From: Karstenula rhodostoma CBS 690.94
Lineage: Eukaryota; Ascomycota; Dothideomycetes; Pleosporales; Didymosphaeriaceae
Assembly: GCA_010093485.1 (NCBI GenBank)
Contig: MU001498.1
Span: 1,503,126-1,567,125, forward strand
Direction of reading: 5' to 3'
Length of the DNA stretch: 64,000 nucleotides
This document shows positions 42,144-53,662 of this stretch, one piece after another. Positions within the stretch are counted from its first letter, which is position 1. Every line of letters starts with the position of its first letter. A program made the translations under genes and the position numbers. The notes beneath the pieces were generated by a model, which saw only the letters and a program-made list of their open reading frames with translations, was not told the origin of the DNA and did not search any database.

Positions 42144-42518
42144 GTCAATTGTTCAAGAACAGTCCATACGAATGGACCATATGAATGCAGAGGGTGAGAA
42201 TGAATGGACGTGCGACCTGCAAGCAGAGTCCGCTTAAATACATCTATTGTGCGAAAAAGGGAATATGCTGCTCGTTCGGTACCGGTCATTCTGACTCAAC
42301 AATTTTGACTCAACAGGCCTGAACTTTCGTCGAGCTGTGATCGAAGTTGGTGGTTGTTGTTTGGGCGAACCACGGTTGGGTTGGTAACCCCTGACATAGC
42401 GGGCTTGGCGATGGTCCAAGCTTCCGCGTCTTCCCCACGCCGACATGAACGATAACCCTCGAGCGCAATCGGAAAGCCCACTTCTTCGTCGTCGAACAGT
42501 CTGCCCGTCGCCTCCGTC
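42144..42518. other. Divergent promoter, F-box-like protein / AP-2 mu
   Basis: 375 bp between divergent start codons. I see nothing distinctive in it. Confidence 0.5.
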
Positions 42519-43935
42519 ATGCTCTCCGGCATCCTCATATTCAACCAAAAGGGCGAAAACCTCATTTTTCGCGCCTTCCGCAACGACTGCCGCCCCCGCC
42601 TCGCCGACGTCTTCCGCATCCAAGTAATATCGAATGCACAAGTGCGCTCGCCGATCCTGACCCTCGGCTCCACGACGTTCAGCCATGTCAAGCACGAGAA
42701 TATATACCTGGTCGCCGTCACCAAGAGCAATGCGAATGCGGCGCTGGTTTTCGAGTTCATTTACCGGTTGATTGGACTGGGGAAGGCGTACTTTGGCAAA
42801 TTCGACGAGGAAGCTGTTAAGAACAACTTTGTGCTGGTGTATGAGCTGCTCGATGAGATTCTGGACTTTGGGTACCCGCAGAACACGGAGACGGATACGC
42901 TGAAGATGTACATTACCACGGAGGGGGTCAAGTCGGAAAGAGCGATGGTATGCGCGTTGGCGAATTGCATTTTTGGGGGGATGCTAATCGAGATATAGGA
43001 GGATTCCTCGAAGATTACCATGCAAGCGACCGGTGCAACATCCTGGCGGCGGAACGACATCAAATACCGCAAGAACGAAGCCTTCGTGGACGTCATAGAG
43101 GACGTGAATCTATTAATGTCGGCGACGGGAACGGTTCTACGTGCGGACGTCAATGGCCAGATCATCATGCGCGCATACCTTTCGGGCACTCCGGAGTGCA
43201 AGTTCGGACTTAACGACCGATTGACACTGGGTGACGACAGCTTGCAAGGGCCATCTGGAAATAAAGCGGGCGCAAAGGCGACAAGGGCAGCAGCGGGAAG
43301 TGTTTCGTTGGAGGACTGCCAGTTCCACCAGTGCGTGAAGCTCGGCAAGTTCGACGCGGACAGGATAATATCGTTCATTCCTCCGGACGGCGAGTTTGAG
43401 TTGATGCGATACCGAGCAACCGAGAACGTCAACCTGCCCTTCAAGGTGCACGCCATCGTCAACGAGGTCGGAAAGACGAAGGTAGAATACAGCATAGCGA
43501 TCCGCGCCAACTACGGGTCAAAACTATTTGCAACAAACGTGGTCGTGCGGATACCTACACCACTCAACACAGCGCGCATTACAGAGCGAACATCGCAAGG
43601 CAAGGCCAAGTACGAGCCCGAGCACAACAATATTGTTTGGAAGATCCCGCGGTTTACAGGGCAGAGCGAATATGTGCTGAGCGCGGAAGCCAGTCTGACC
43701 AGCATGACGAACCAGAAAGCGTGGTCAAGGCCGCCGTTGAACCTAAGCTTCTCACTGCTAATGTTCACGAGTTCTGGACTGCTGGTGCGGTATCTTAAGG
43801 TATTTGAGAAGAGCAACTACAGCAGCGTGAAGTGGGTGCGATACATGACGAGGGCGGGTAACTATGAGATACGGTAGGTTTCCTGTCTGGTGTGAAATCG
43901 TTGGATGCATTGCTGACGTACATCCCAGGTTTTAA
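42519..43935 (+). CDS. AP-2 clathrin adaptor complex, mu subunit
   Basis: Medium chain of the AP-2 complex, which links cargo and PIP2 to clathrin at the plasma membrane. The exons are 42519-42947, 42999-43873 and a 7-nt terminal exon 43929-43935, giving 436 residues, the usual length. The N-terminal longin domain reads MLSGILIFNQKGENLIFRAF and GLGKAYFGKFDEEAVKNNFV. The linker and the mu homology domain follow (WRRNDIKYRKNEAFVDVIED, YVLSAEASLTSM, PLNLSFSLLMFTSSGLLVRY). It ends KWVRYMTRAGNYEIRF, and the last intron falls inside the final Arg codon. Family assignment is secure; the AP-2 rather than AP-1 class is supported by the start MLSGILIFNQKGE. Confidence 0.95.
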
Positions 43936-44567
43936 AGGAGTTGTGCTTGTATTTGACCATTCGCGGAACATGGAGGAGTTGCATTGCAGGCGTTTAACAG
44001 AATACTTGTTGCCATATATCCGCACGTGTGAATAAATTCTTTTCGAGAGACGGACATCCCAGTATCCAATAATGTACTATGTGGTGTGGTGGTTGTCGCA
44101 CCTTCCGTGTTTACTCGACATGTGCAACTCCCTCCATGCGAAATCGCCACAATGTATCTTCTCTCCGTTTCACTGACGCCCTCCGCAGACACATGTACCA
44201 CGGCGGCGTCAACTCATCACATTGCCCTCGACGCTTGCAGAAGGAGGCTGCAGCGATTCGTGTTCCAATACACCGTCGTGCAGCCAGTGCTGGACGCGCT
44301 CGACCCCGCTTCTTGCGTTGCCTTTCGGCCCCAACATGGTCACGACGGAAATCGATGTGCAGAGTACGCGCCTTTCCGTGGTCCGCTGCATATCACCATG
44401 TCACAGGTGTGAGTATTCGAAACATCGTCGGATTACTACCGAGGAGAACTTAGGGACTGCATTCGGAAGGTGCAAGCATCGAGAACGCGGTTCACTTGGC
44501 GCCGATTGTTCACATCAACACAAGACTCCCATCGGTCGCGTATCGTGCATGGACAACATCGCCTACC
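43936..44567. other. Intergenic region before NACHT gene
   Basis: 632 bp. The reading frame of the NACHT gene is open back to 44496, but the ATG at 44568 is preferred. I see no other gene. Confidence 0.5.
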
Positions 44568-47537
44568 ATGGAGCCAGTCACAGCGGTTGGGTTGGCTTCC
44601 AACATTGTTCAACTCCTAGGCCTCGCTCGCATTGTTACCCTCACGGCGCGGGATCTGTACAAATCCAAAACTGGCCTTTCCAAAGAGATGGATCACTTTC
44701 GCATTCAGGCAGAACTTGTGCGTGAAGACCTTAATCAGCTTCTTCAAGGGATGTCAACAAAGCCAGACGACGTTGGTTTGCGAGAATACGCGCAAGACAT
44801 GCGTACGCGCACGGCCGAATACCTCGCGACACTTGACAGCGTAAGAATTAGAGACACCAATAGTTGGTTGAAGGCATTTGGAGCAGCTGTCAAATGTTTG
44901 TGGAAGAAAAAGAAATTCGCGGAGTCATTGGAGGCTATCGAGGAGGCTGGCGTCAAGATCACTAGGCGGATCATCACCACAAAAATTCCGGAGATGCAGA
45001 CTGATATCTGTGATATTCACAATCGTGCTTCACATATAGAGGATACCTTTGAACATAAGATGCAAGAGTTATGTTCCCAGGTTCGCAAGACCGAGATCAC
45101 AACCAAGAGCCAAAGCAATGTCATCCTACTGACCCTTGAAAAGTGGTTTGAGGATCACGAAAATGCCAAACTCCAACGCCAATGCCTGCAGGCTCTTTAC
45201 TTCCCGAGGCTTGACAGCCGCGAGAACGATGTGAAAGACGCACACACAAAGACTTTTGGATGGATTTTGGAAGACTCGCAGCCTGGGTCCAGTCTATCCC
45301 AGCAATCGAACTTCAAGCAATGGCTCCAGTCTCAAGACCAGGCTGCAAACGTCTTCTGGGTATCAGGCAAGCCAGGATCTGGTAAAAGCACTCTCATGAA
45401 ATACCTGAAGGATCAGCCGAGGCTTTGCGAGCACCTTGGCACATGGCTCGGTGACAGCACATTGATCATTGTTGAATGCTTCTTCTGGAGGCATGGCGAT
45501 CGAGTACAACGATCCATAGATGGCTTGTTACGGTCGCTACTCTACCACATCCTTAAAAAATGCCCGAAGCTAGTGCCGACCGCTTTCCCCAACCCCGAAT
45601 GGCTTTTGGGTGGCAGTTCCTATCAATTCTCGCGCAAAGCGTTGGTGGATGCTTTCAATCGTATCATCAATACCCTAAGTGATGAAAGATTGCGGTTGTT
45701 CATCATGATCGATGGGCTAGATGAGTTCGACGACAAGGAAGAGCACGGATCGACGAGCTATGATCAACATCACCTCGTTGATCTCCTGAGCATGTTTTGC
45801 GGCAAAGATTTGATCAAGCTGTGTGTGTCGAGTCGGCCTCTTCCAATTTTTGAACAGGAATTTGGACAAGATCCAGCCAGACGCATCTGTGTGCAAAACT
45901 TGACAGCCAACGATATCCGTATATACGTCAAAGAAGAACTAGAGAACAACCCAGCATTTCAAAAGTTGGTGGAGAACGATCGAAGCTACGCCGTACTTAT
46001 CGATGAGATAGTTGACGCGGCTCATGGAGTGTTTCTTTGGGTCCATCTGGCTGTTCGCTCCTTGCTACGAGGGATCACGAATGAAGACGGTATTTCGAGT
46101 TTGAGGGCCCGGTTGCGACTACTTCCACCCGAGTTGAATGATCTTTTCAAACATATTCTCAACAGCATAGATCCGACGTATCGGAAAACCTCAGCGCTCA
46201 TGCTTTTAGCTCACCGGGATCACCCCTGTGGCATAAATAACCCTTTGTTCTATCACTACATCGGAGACGACGAGCATGACACATTGCACGCGAAGAAACC
46301 CGGGAAGCTTGATCGTTGTCAGCTTCTTCAAGTTCGAGACCGGGCTGGCAAGAACATCAATACATATTGCCAGGGATTGCTCGAATCTACGAGAGCCCCC
46401 TTCGCAAGATCTGTCAATTTTCGATCCGACGTTGTACCACAAACTGACGATTTCGAGGAGTTCTTCAACGTAAGTGTGGAGTTCTGCCACAGAAGCGTTG
46501 CGGAATTCCTCCATGCGCCTGCGAACAGGCGTTTCCTTCTGGAGCATGCTAAGACTAGCCAAGAGCAGTTGTATCTTCTCTACTGCAGGTCTCATCTTGC
46601 AGTACTTGAGTCATTCACGACGCTCATCCGCGAGAAGTGTGTCTTACACCTGGAGTACGCAGTTTTCCACGAGCTAATCGCACTCTTTATGCACTTTGCA
46701 GATTTTCTTGTACCCGACGAAATCAACCCGTTGCTAAAAAAACTGGAGTGTTTATTAATACGGCCAGGATTTGAAGGTGGACATTCGCTCATGAACCGTA
46801 TCATGTGTGCAGAGCTGGAACGCAGCTACAGCTTGGACATGCTCCCTCCGGTCCCCGAATCCAACATGCTTGCGTTCATGGTATATTCGATCAATGGCGG
46901 CAGATTTGTGAAGACAAAAATCGAGGAGGACCAGCATTCTCGCAAAACCGATGAACAGGAATGCTCCTTACTCTATATAGCAGTGCTAAAGTGGAGGAGA
47001 ATCTCTCAAGGCCAGGACACGGTATCGATGTTGTTGGAGCACGGCGCGGACCCTAATCAGGTGGTCCAGCTGGTGAACGAGAGCACTCCATGGCAGCGAC
47101 TGATCACTGACGTCCTCGAATGCGCTTTTGGGTCAAAGTCCTTTGATACAGTGGCGTCCCAACTATATCCAATGTTCTGTGGATGGATTGAAGCTTTCAT
47201 ACTCCATGGCGCGGATTTGGATGCGACTTGTTATTTCTATGGAGGCACCATATTCCAACCCACGGCTGCCAAAGTCAGAGCAGAAAATCCACTCCTGCGA
47301 GCGCCCGATAATCCGAGTTTAGGTGCTTTCAAAACTCCAGCCAGGCCAGGAGGCGCCCCGCCAGCTATATCACTACCCACTGGCATTGCTGCTCGATATC
47401 TATACTCCCATCTGGGTGGAAAGCCGAGCAGATTGTTGGAGCAGGCTTTCCGACCTTATGCTGCCCCAGAAGAACTGAAAAAGTATCTAGAACCCATCGG
47501 CAATGATTGCAAGATGTTCCGCCACATATGGTTATGA
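44568..47537 (+). CDS. NACHT-domain STAND protein (fungal NLR-like)
   Basis: Signal-transducing ATPase of the kind linked to fungal non-self recognition. It is read as a single exon of 989 residues from 44568. This start (MEPVTAVGLASNIVQLLGLA) matches the usual beginning of a fungal helical N-terminal domain. The NACHT has Walker A at about residue 265 (VFWVSGKPGSGKSTLMKYL), Walker B at about residues 375-388 (RLFIMIDGLDEFDD) and a sensor-like CVSSRPLPIFEQEF. Winged-helix-like sequence follows (LRLLPPELNDLFKHILNSID). The C-terminus is mostly non-repetitive with one ankyrin-like stretch (SMLLEHGADPNQVV). No WD40 array is present. The N-terminal domain is not a HET or patatin domain that I recognise. 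Confidence 0.88.
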   Translation: MEPVTAVGLASNIVQLLGLARIVTLTARDLYKSKTGLSKEMDHFRIQAELVREDLNQLLQGMSTKPDDVGLREYAQDMRTRTAEYLATLDSVRIRDTNSWLKAFGAAVKCLWKKKKFAESLEAIEEAGVKITRRIITTKIPEMQTDICDIHNRASHIEDTFEHKMQELCSQVRKTEITTKSQSNVILLTLEKWFEDHENAKLQRQCLQALYFPRLDSRENDVKDAHTKTFGWILEDSQPGSSLSQQSNFKQWLQSQDQAANVFWVSGKPGSGKSTLMKYLKDQPRLCEHLGTWLGDSTLIIVECFFWRHGDRVQRSIDGLLRSLLYHILKKCPKLVPTAFPNPEWLLGGSSYQFSRKALVDAFNRIINTLSDERLRLFIMIDGLDEFDDKEEHGSTSYDQHHLVDLLSMFCGKDLIKLCVSSRPLPIFEQEFGQDPARRICVQNLTANDIRIYVKEELENNPAFQKLVENDRSYAVLIDEIVDAAHGVFLWVHLAVRSLLRGITNEDGISSLRARLRLLPPELNDLFKHILNSIDPTYRKTSALMLLAHRDHPCGINNPLFYHYIGDDEHDTLHAKKPGKLDRCQLLQVRDRAGKNINTYCQGLLESTRAPFARSVNFRSDVVPQTDDFEEFFNVSVEFCHRSVAEFLHAPANRRFLLEHAKTSQEQLYLLYCRSHLAVLESFTTLIREKCVLHLEYAVFHELIALFMHFADFLVPDEINPLLKKLECLLIRPGFEGGHSLMNRIMCAELERSYSLDMLPPVPESNMLAFMVYSINGGRFVKTKIEEDQHSRKTDEQECSLLYIAVLKWRRISQGQDTVSMLLEHGADPNQVVQLVNESTPWQRLITDVLECAFGSKSFDTVASQLYPMFCGWIEAFILHGADLDATCYFYGGTIFQPTAAKVRAENPLLRAPDNPSLGAFKTPARPGGAPPAISLPTGIAARYLYSHLGGKPSRLLEQAFRPYAAPEELKKYLEPIGNDCKMFRHIWL

Positions 47538-48880
47538 GCAAGCGTTGCACTTTCACCAGATTGACGGAACCAACACCCAGCTACTGCGGTCGCCTGTTGA
47601 GCCTGTCGCGGGTCCTCACACTACCTCATCGGGTCATTACAGTCCTCGTACAGGCCACCAAACATCTCCGGCTACTTCAATAACTCAAATCCTCTTCAGC
47701 AGAACCTTGCCATCAACTTCCCTACATCGGTCTTGTGGAAGTCATGTGGAAGACCGCACGTCAAAACGAAATTGCTTTTCTTTGGTCTATCGGCAACTCT
47801 GGTGGTACGTTTCCGGCTTCGATATTTACATCCAATACGCCTGGGTTTTCCGGCTGGCGTCCTGGTTTTGGGTATTTCATGATGTATTTACGACGGCAGA
47901 GACAACCTCATCGCCCAAGTGGGAGGAGAGAATGGCTTGTCATGGTGTCGCGTGTGGAAATGGCTTTTGAGCGGCATATTAACGATATTTTTCTTTCCAA
48001 TGACAGGAGATGCGTAAGACGCATCGTGTAACGACCCCAACGTTCAAGTGCTCAATCAGCCCTGTCCCCCTGGTGCGTAGACTGGTTCCCAACCTCACCC
48101 GAGACGATTTTCTCGGCCGTCATCACGCAGGAGTATATAGCCAAGCGCTCGCTGTGCCATCAAACCCACGCAGCCCCTCCACTGGGGAAGGGGTAATGGC
48201 ACACACTCCCTGCCTGCCTGCCGCCAGGGCCGCGTCGCACATGCACATCCCACGCCCCAACTACAAAGCCCCGCCCCACTCTCCGCTGCCACTTCGCCAC
48301 CTGCATCGGCTTCTTCGCGCTATACGCCGCCTAAAGTGCCTCACCCACATCTCCCCGCTTCGCGCTAAACACTCTCCCCCACCGTTATTGGAAACGGAAA
48401 CGGAAATAGAAACACTTACCACACAGTACGCCGCACTTGTCCGCGTGCTAATCCCGTGCTAACCTCGTGCTGTATTACTCCCCCATCACAGCTCACAGCC
48501 TCAACAAGGTCGTGCATCGTTTCGAAGACGAGGTTTTTAGCTATTACCCAGCAGTAGGGGCGGTAGAGCAAGGGCGGATTATTAGGTGTAGGGACTAGGG
48601 GTTTACACAAAGCGGACGGGTAGGCGATGTGTAGGTAGGTGGGTGGGGACTCCAAGGTAACTGTTGGAGGGAAAGTGGGCCACGCATGAGGGATGCGAGC
48701 AGGTATATATTCTCTGCTTCTTAATATACTAGTGAGAAGTACTGTACATGAAACGACATGTATCGACCCAAACGCCAAACACCAAAGGTATATCCCCTCG
48801 ACCGCGCCGCCGTGACCCCAGCCCAAAAAATAACAACAATAACAACAACATGTATCATACACTGCCCCCACCACGCCGCT
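47538..48880. other. Intergenic region after NACHT gene
   Basis: 1.3 kb. A 155-codon ORF overlaps the end of the NACHT gene and runs to 47970, but has no family features. I see no supportable gene; 48180-48420 is C-rich low complexity. Confidence 0.5.
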
Positions 48881-49996
48881 TCAGAAATTCCTACTAACAT
48901 CCACCCCAGGCGGTGCGCTCCCCTTCCTCTCCGCCTCCCCCTCAGCACCACTACCACCCCTCCCTCCGCCTCCGCCTCCCCACCCCAACCTCGCAAAACT
49001 ACTCTTCTTCTTCAACCCAACACTAATCCCCAACCCCAAGCCCACGACCCCGCGCTCCCGCTCTCTCTCCCCCTCGTTCTCCGCGCTCAAGTCCACCCCA
49101 CTGCTCTTCCGCCTCACAATCCCACTAACCACAAACCCCATCCTCTCGAGCGGATTGCGCTCCTCGGCATACGGACTGATAGGCTGCTGGACGCCCGCGA
49201 TGTTCGCCTGGCGGGCGTGGAGTTCGGCGAGGGAATTGTGGCGGCCGGGCTGGGGCGGCAGGGGACAGGAGCCGGGGCGGGGTTTGGGATTGGGTTTGGG
49301 ATTGGGTTTCATGACCGAGTGGCGGGAGGTGGTGCTGCTGGAGCGGGAGGCGGCGGTGGCGGTGGAGGCGAAGGTGTAGTTTGATTTTGTGGACGAGGAG
49401 CGGGAGGGGGCGTAGATGGGGCCTTGGGGTGGGGGGTTGGCGAGGGAGGGGATGGCGGGCGTCGAGGAGGACGTCTTTAGGGGGGAGCGGGGGGATGGCG
49501 GCATGCGGGGTGCTGTTGGTGGGGGGAAGAGCGGGCTCTGCGGCGAGGGCGGCCAGTGGGAGGGTGCGTGTGCGTGTGCGTGTGCGTGTGCGTGTGCGTG
49601 CGGGGTCCTGGGGTGCGGGTGGCGGAAGGTAGGGCAGTGGCTGTCGGAGCGCGTGAGGGCTTGGCCTGTCGCCGGGTGCATCAGCGGGCGGGAGAGTACG
49701 GGCTGCGCGTCGAGGCTGCTGAATATGGCTTCATAGCCGGAGTCGAAGCGCGAGGGCGTCCGTGGCGGGGAGTCGGAGGCGCCGTAGGGTGCTGGAGGAG
49801 CAGGGGCCGCTTGCTCATGGGGCATAGGTGGAGAGAGTGTCGCGGCGCGGGGGTGGGAGAAAGTCGGGGGTAGAACACGGGGTCGTCCTGGGCCAGATCC
49901 TCGACGCGGTCCGGGGGCTCGGGAGTGAGTGTGGATGGTGGTCGTATCGTAGGATGCCCAGAGGAGGTCGCGCTTGAAGTCGGCCGAAAGTGGCAA
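48881..49996 (-). CDS. Hypothetical Pro/Ser-rich disordered protein, 5' end unresolved
   Basis: An open frame of ~371 codons without domains. It is Pro/Ser/Arg-rich with a 12-residue His-Ala repeat, and runs of basic and Gly residues near the C-terminus (KKKSSFARLGWGG). The leftmost coding-like segment, FKRDLLWASYDTTTIHTHSR, lies upstream of the first in-frame ATG at 49825. So either a 5' exon is missing or the gene starts at 49825. A short upstream ORF at 50005-50217 (MDDISLATVNAQIAFVLECA) could contribute that exon, but I could not find a convincing splice. No function is assigned. Confidence 0.5.
   Translation of the reverse strand: MPLSADFKRDLLWASYDTTTIHTHSRAPGPRRGSGPGRPRVLPPTFSHPRAATLSPPMPHEQAAPAPPAPYGASDSPPRTPSRFDSGYEAIFSSLDAQPVLSRPLMHPATGQALTRSDSHCPTFRHPHPRTPHAHAHAHAHAHAPSHWPPSPQSPLFPPPTAPRMPPSPRSPLKTSSSTPAIPSLANPPPQGPIYAPSRSSSTKSNYTFASTATAASRSSSTTSRHSVMKPNPKPNPKPRPGSCPLPPQPGRHNSLAELHARQANIAGVQQPISPYAEERNPLERMGFVVSGIVRRKSSGVDLSAENEGERERERGVVGLGLGISVGLKKKSSFARLGWGGGGGGRGGSGAEGEAERKGSAPPGVDVSRNF
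49564..49599 (+). repeat. Hexanucleotide microsatellite (gtgcgt)6
   Basis: Six perfect copies. On the minus strand it encodes alternating His-Ala in the hypothetical protein, so length changes remain in frame. Confidence 0.85.
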
Positions 49997-50990
49997 CTTG
50001 AATGCTAGCTTTTTGTTCGCGTCTGGCTAGCGATCCATTCTCTTTTTGGAGCTGAACTATTCGGCCCGTAGCTAGTGACCGGGAGCCGCTTGGTTTGCGG
50101 AGCCACAGCGCGTGTCTCGATTGGATGTGTTGCTCTGTTTTTCGATGTTGTCGATGACGCGCATTCTAGCACGAACGCGATCTGGGCGTTGACAGTAGCG
50201 AGAGATATATCATCCATCGAGCTACGTCACGCGTAACGCGTTCGTTCCTATGCTGCACCCCTGCAGATCCCCATTTAAGCTTCTCGTACCCGGTGCAACC
50301 AATGACGACAGGAACTGCATACGCGGCGGGGTCGTTGCCCCAGAGATGGCAAACACAAACAAAGTGATGCGAAACAAGTTAGTCGTCAGAGTCGCCGACC
50401 AGACTATACTCGTACGAGAGCGGCGTAGGAGGTAGGGAGTAGGCGAGCTCCATATGCGGGCTAGCGCGTTTCTTCGGCACTGTGGACAGAGCGACACCAA
50501 CTCCTCACCCCATCTCCAACCGTGAGATGCACCACACCCCCTCTTCCTCGCGGGCGGCGCTCCCCGATAACCTTCCTCAACTCACGGATCCCGACTCATC
50601 TCCCACCCACCTCTCCAGTTAAATCCCCACTCCATTGCCTCGTTTCCTGGTGTAGAGACAGACAGCAAGGATGGACTGGACGTGTACGGTATAGTATGCT
50701 ATGTATTCGATGATGAGATAAGAGTGACCCATGAGGAGGCCGAGCACGACGTCACGTCACGTCCAGAAGCGCGGCAAAGCATCGTACCCGGACGTGCTTG
50801 GTGGGAAGAGTAAAATCACTGGAAAGGCCCGCGCTAGAACATTCACGCAGCATAAAGCAGCAACACGTCGAAGTAGTTATCATATCATTACACATACGGA
50901 CACGCTGCGTCACAGAACAAGCGTGGTAACGTGCCTCATTACATCTCCCCACCAGACTCTATCGTGAATTCCCATACCAAGACCCGGCAA
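49997..50990. other. Intergenic region
   Basis: 994 bp between the hypothetical protein and the stop of the OPT transporter. It may hold a missing 5' exon of the former. No other gene is visible. Confidence 0.5.
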
Positions 50991-53662
50991 TTACCACTTC
51001 CACACCTTAGGACCGAACGTCTCGCCGTCGGCGACCACGTTGCGGACGGCCGTACCGGCGCCGTCGACCGTGCGGCCGATGATGGTCGTGCCCCAGTAGT
51101 CGGGCATGGAGCCGCCGGGCAGCTGGACGCAGAAGAAGAGCAGGATGGCGCAGATGGCGAGGCCGACGTCGAGGGCGGCCGAGGTGATGTAGTTGTACTG
51201 CATCCACCAGCCAATGTAGCGCGAGCGGATGTACTTGTTGAAGACGTAGCCGACGAGGCACCAGGCGAGCTGCGGGGCGGTTAGCGGCTTGTTCACGTGC
51301 GGGGGCGACCAAGGGGGGACTTACGATGTTCATGGACGAGTAGGGCGGGACGTAGCCCATGGAGCCGAAGATGATGGGCATGCTCGCCTTGCGGACCCAC
51401 GACATCTTCGGGAACATGCGGGCGGCGCCGTAGATGACAATGGGCGCGATGAAGCCGACGAGCCAGAAGTACTGCAGGTTCTTGTAGACGGCGTCGCCCG
51501 AGAAGAGGTGCTTGGGGCCGATGGCGCCCCAGATGACGGACGCGTTGTAGAATGTCTTCACGTACGCGCAGGTGAAGAAGCCCGCGGCTTCGGACGTGCA
51601 GACATTCTTGATGGCGCCCAAGGCCCATTGGACCGTGGCGAGCTGGCAGAGACACGACCACACGGTGGCGACGAGCTGCGCGGTGAAGAGCGACCGCTGC
51701 GGCACGTGCATGTAGTGGCCGAGTTTCAGGTCCTGGCAGAAGTATAGCGCCTGCGTCATGACGATGTAGCCGAAGGTCTTAAACATCATCATGGCGATGG
51801 GGTGGCCGGGCTGGACGTAGCCGATGATGAATTCGGTGAAGACGTTGAGGCCGAGTTGGATGTTGGTGAAAGCTTGGATGATGCCGATGGGGATGGTCCA
51901 TACGCCCGCGATGACCAGAGCCAGGATGACCGAGTACCAGGCCATCTCGGTGGGGAAGCAAAGAGCCGAGACAAAGGCAAATACGATCATAAGAGCCAAG
52001 AGGAGCATGTACCACCAGGTGGGAACCAGCTTGTACTTGCGCATGATCTTCATGTGGATGTCGTCGAGCTCGCCCCGGGATGATTTCCAGCGGCGCCAGA
52101 TCTCACCACCGTGGAACAGGTAGGTCTGACTGATGAGGGCGGCAATAGAGGCGAAGTTCATGCCGTAGGAGAGCGCGAACGAGGTGGAAAGGAACAGCGG
52201 AGAGTATGCCTCGTACGCGGCGGGGTCCACAACATGCTCGGGGGTGAGAATGCGGGAAGTGTTGTAAACGGCACCGGTGTTGTCCAGGATGCTGTTCTGC
52301 AGGATTGGGAGGTAGTCGGAATACCAGACACCCGAGTAGTGGAGAGCTGGGATGACAATCCAGACAAACAGGACGATTCCGAAAGCCGTGTTAGCGTGTG
52401 CTGAGAACATCAGGTCAGCGTCTTTCGATATGCGTTTAGACTAGGCAAGCTTACCGTGCCACGGGCTGATCAAAGGACTGTTGTAGAATCCGTTGATCTG
52501 GGCCCAATCGAGAGTGAAGCCAGTGAAGGGGAATCCAAGGGCAATACCAGTGGTCTGCCCAAAGAGCTGGTTGACGATGACACTGTCGGGCTTGATCCAG
52601 GTAACCCAGGCGAAGTAGCTGAAGGCAGGAATGATGAAATCCGGGAACCAGTGCCAGACGAACGAAGAGGCCATGACGATCATGAACAACTTGTAACGGG
52701 AGATGGACCAACCGTTGGTCTTTGTCGGGTCACTCGCGCTGTGGTTGTGCAGCGCATACATGAAACCGACGTTGACCAGAGCACCTGGCCAAATCATAGC
52801 GGCAGGCTCGACCAGGAACTTCCTGACGGAACCCGCCAAGCCGAAGCCCAGACATTGCGTGGACAGCGCGAAGAGGATGTTGAAGCCCCAGCCGAACTGG
52901 CTGGTGTCGAATTTGTAGAACTTCTTGAGCGAGACCACGGTATCGAGGAAGTAGCCAGCGCCGCCTCCAAAAGCAGCATTTGCCATGGCGACGATGATGA
53001 CGTGCTCCTTGGTGCTGAATGGTCCGGGGTTGAGGTTGGCCCTCAAGCCGAATATCTTGAATTCCTTGTTGGGAAGGAACTTGGCGGCACCCATACCCAG
53101 TGGGTACGCGAGCAGGAGCACCACATACGGACCGATGAAGATGAGGGGGTAACGCAGAAGGAAAAGGGCGTTGACAGCCGAGCAGATGGTGGTCATGAGA
53201 AGACCCAGGACCCATGCTCTCAGGGTGCCCGCCGGTACATCCTCGTCGTAGTTTCGAACCACGGCGCGGACCTGGAAAGTCAGCGACAGAGTAGACGCGA
53301 ATGCGGAAGGCACTTACCTCGGGGTACGGCGAGTTCTCAATGACGTCTCCCACCATCTGCGCCTCGCCCTTGTGGTCGTGGGCGTCGGTGACGGCGTCAA
53401 CCATATCGATAGCCTCTTCTGGCAGGTTCGGGTCCCATTTGTGGTCCTGTTTGAAGGCATTGAGGCGCTGGTTTGCCTCTGTCTCGCCGATATCGCGGAC
53501 AACCTCGTCAATGATGGAACTGGCGTCTCCATGGCCGGCCACGATGCTTCTGGTGCCGGACCCCTCGCCGTCAATGTGGGAAAGCTCGGTCACAGTGACG
53601 GGCTCTTGTTCAGTGTTCCGCCTCTTGAAGCCCAGCCTCTTACCGAAAGCTTTGGACGCCAT
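50991..53662 (-). CDS. Oligopeptide transporter, OPT family
   Basis: Proton-coupled plasma-membrane importer of small peptides (tetra/pentapeptides, possibly glutathione). Four exons give about 850 residues, starting MASKAFGKRLGFKRRNTEQE. Splices seen: NSPYPE to VRAVVRNYDED; ISPWHG to AHANTAFGIVLF; and PPYSSMNI to LAWCLVGYVFNK. The cytosolic N-terminus (~115 residues) is acidic. OPT signatures are NPGPFSTKEHVIIVAMANAA and KLGHYMHVPQRSLFTAQLVA. About 14-16 hydrophobic segments are present, and the C-terminus ends GPKVWKW. It is intact, with no unusual features. Confidence 0.93.

Noticed and set aside
47503..48031. Overlapping ORFs after the NACHT gene
   Set aside because: No recognisable domain, no start context, and partial overlap with the NACHT coding end.
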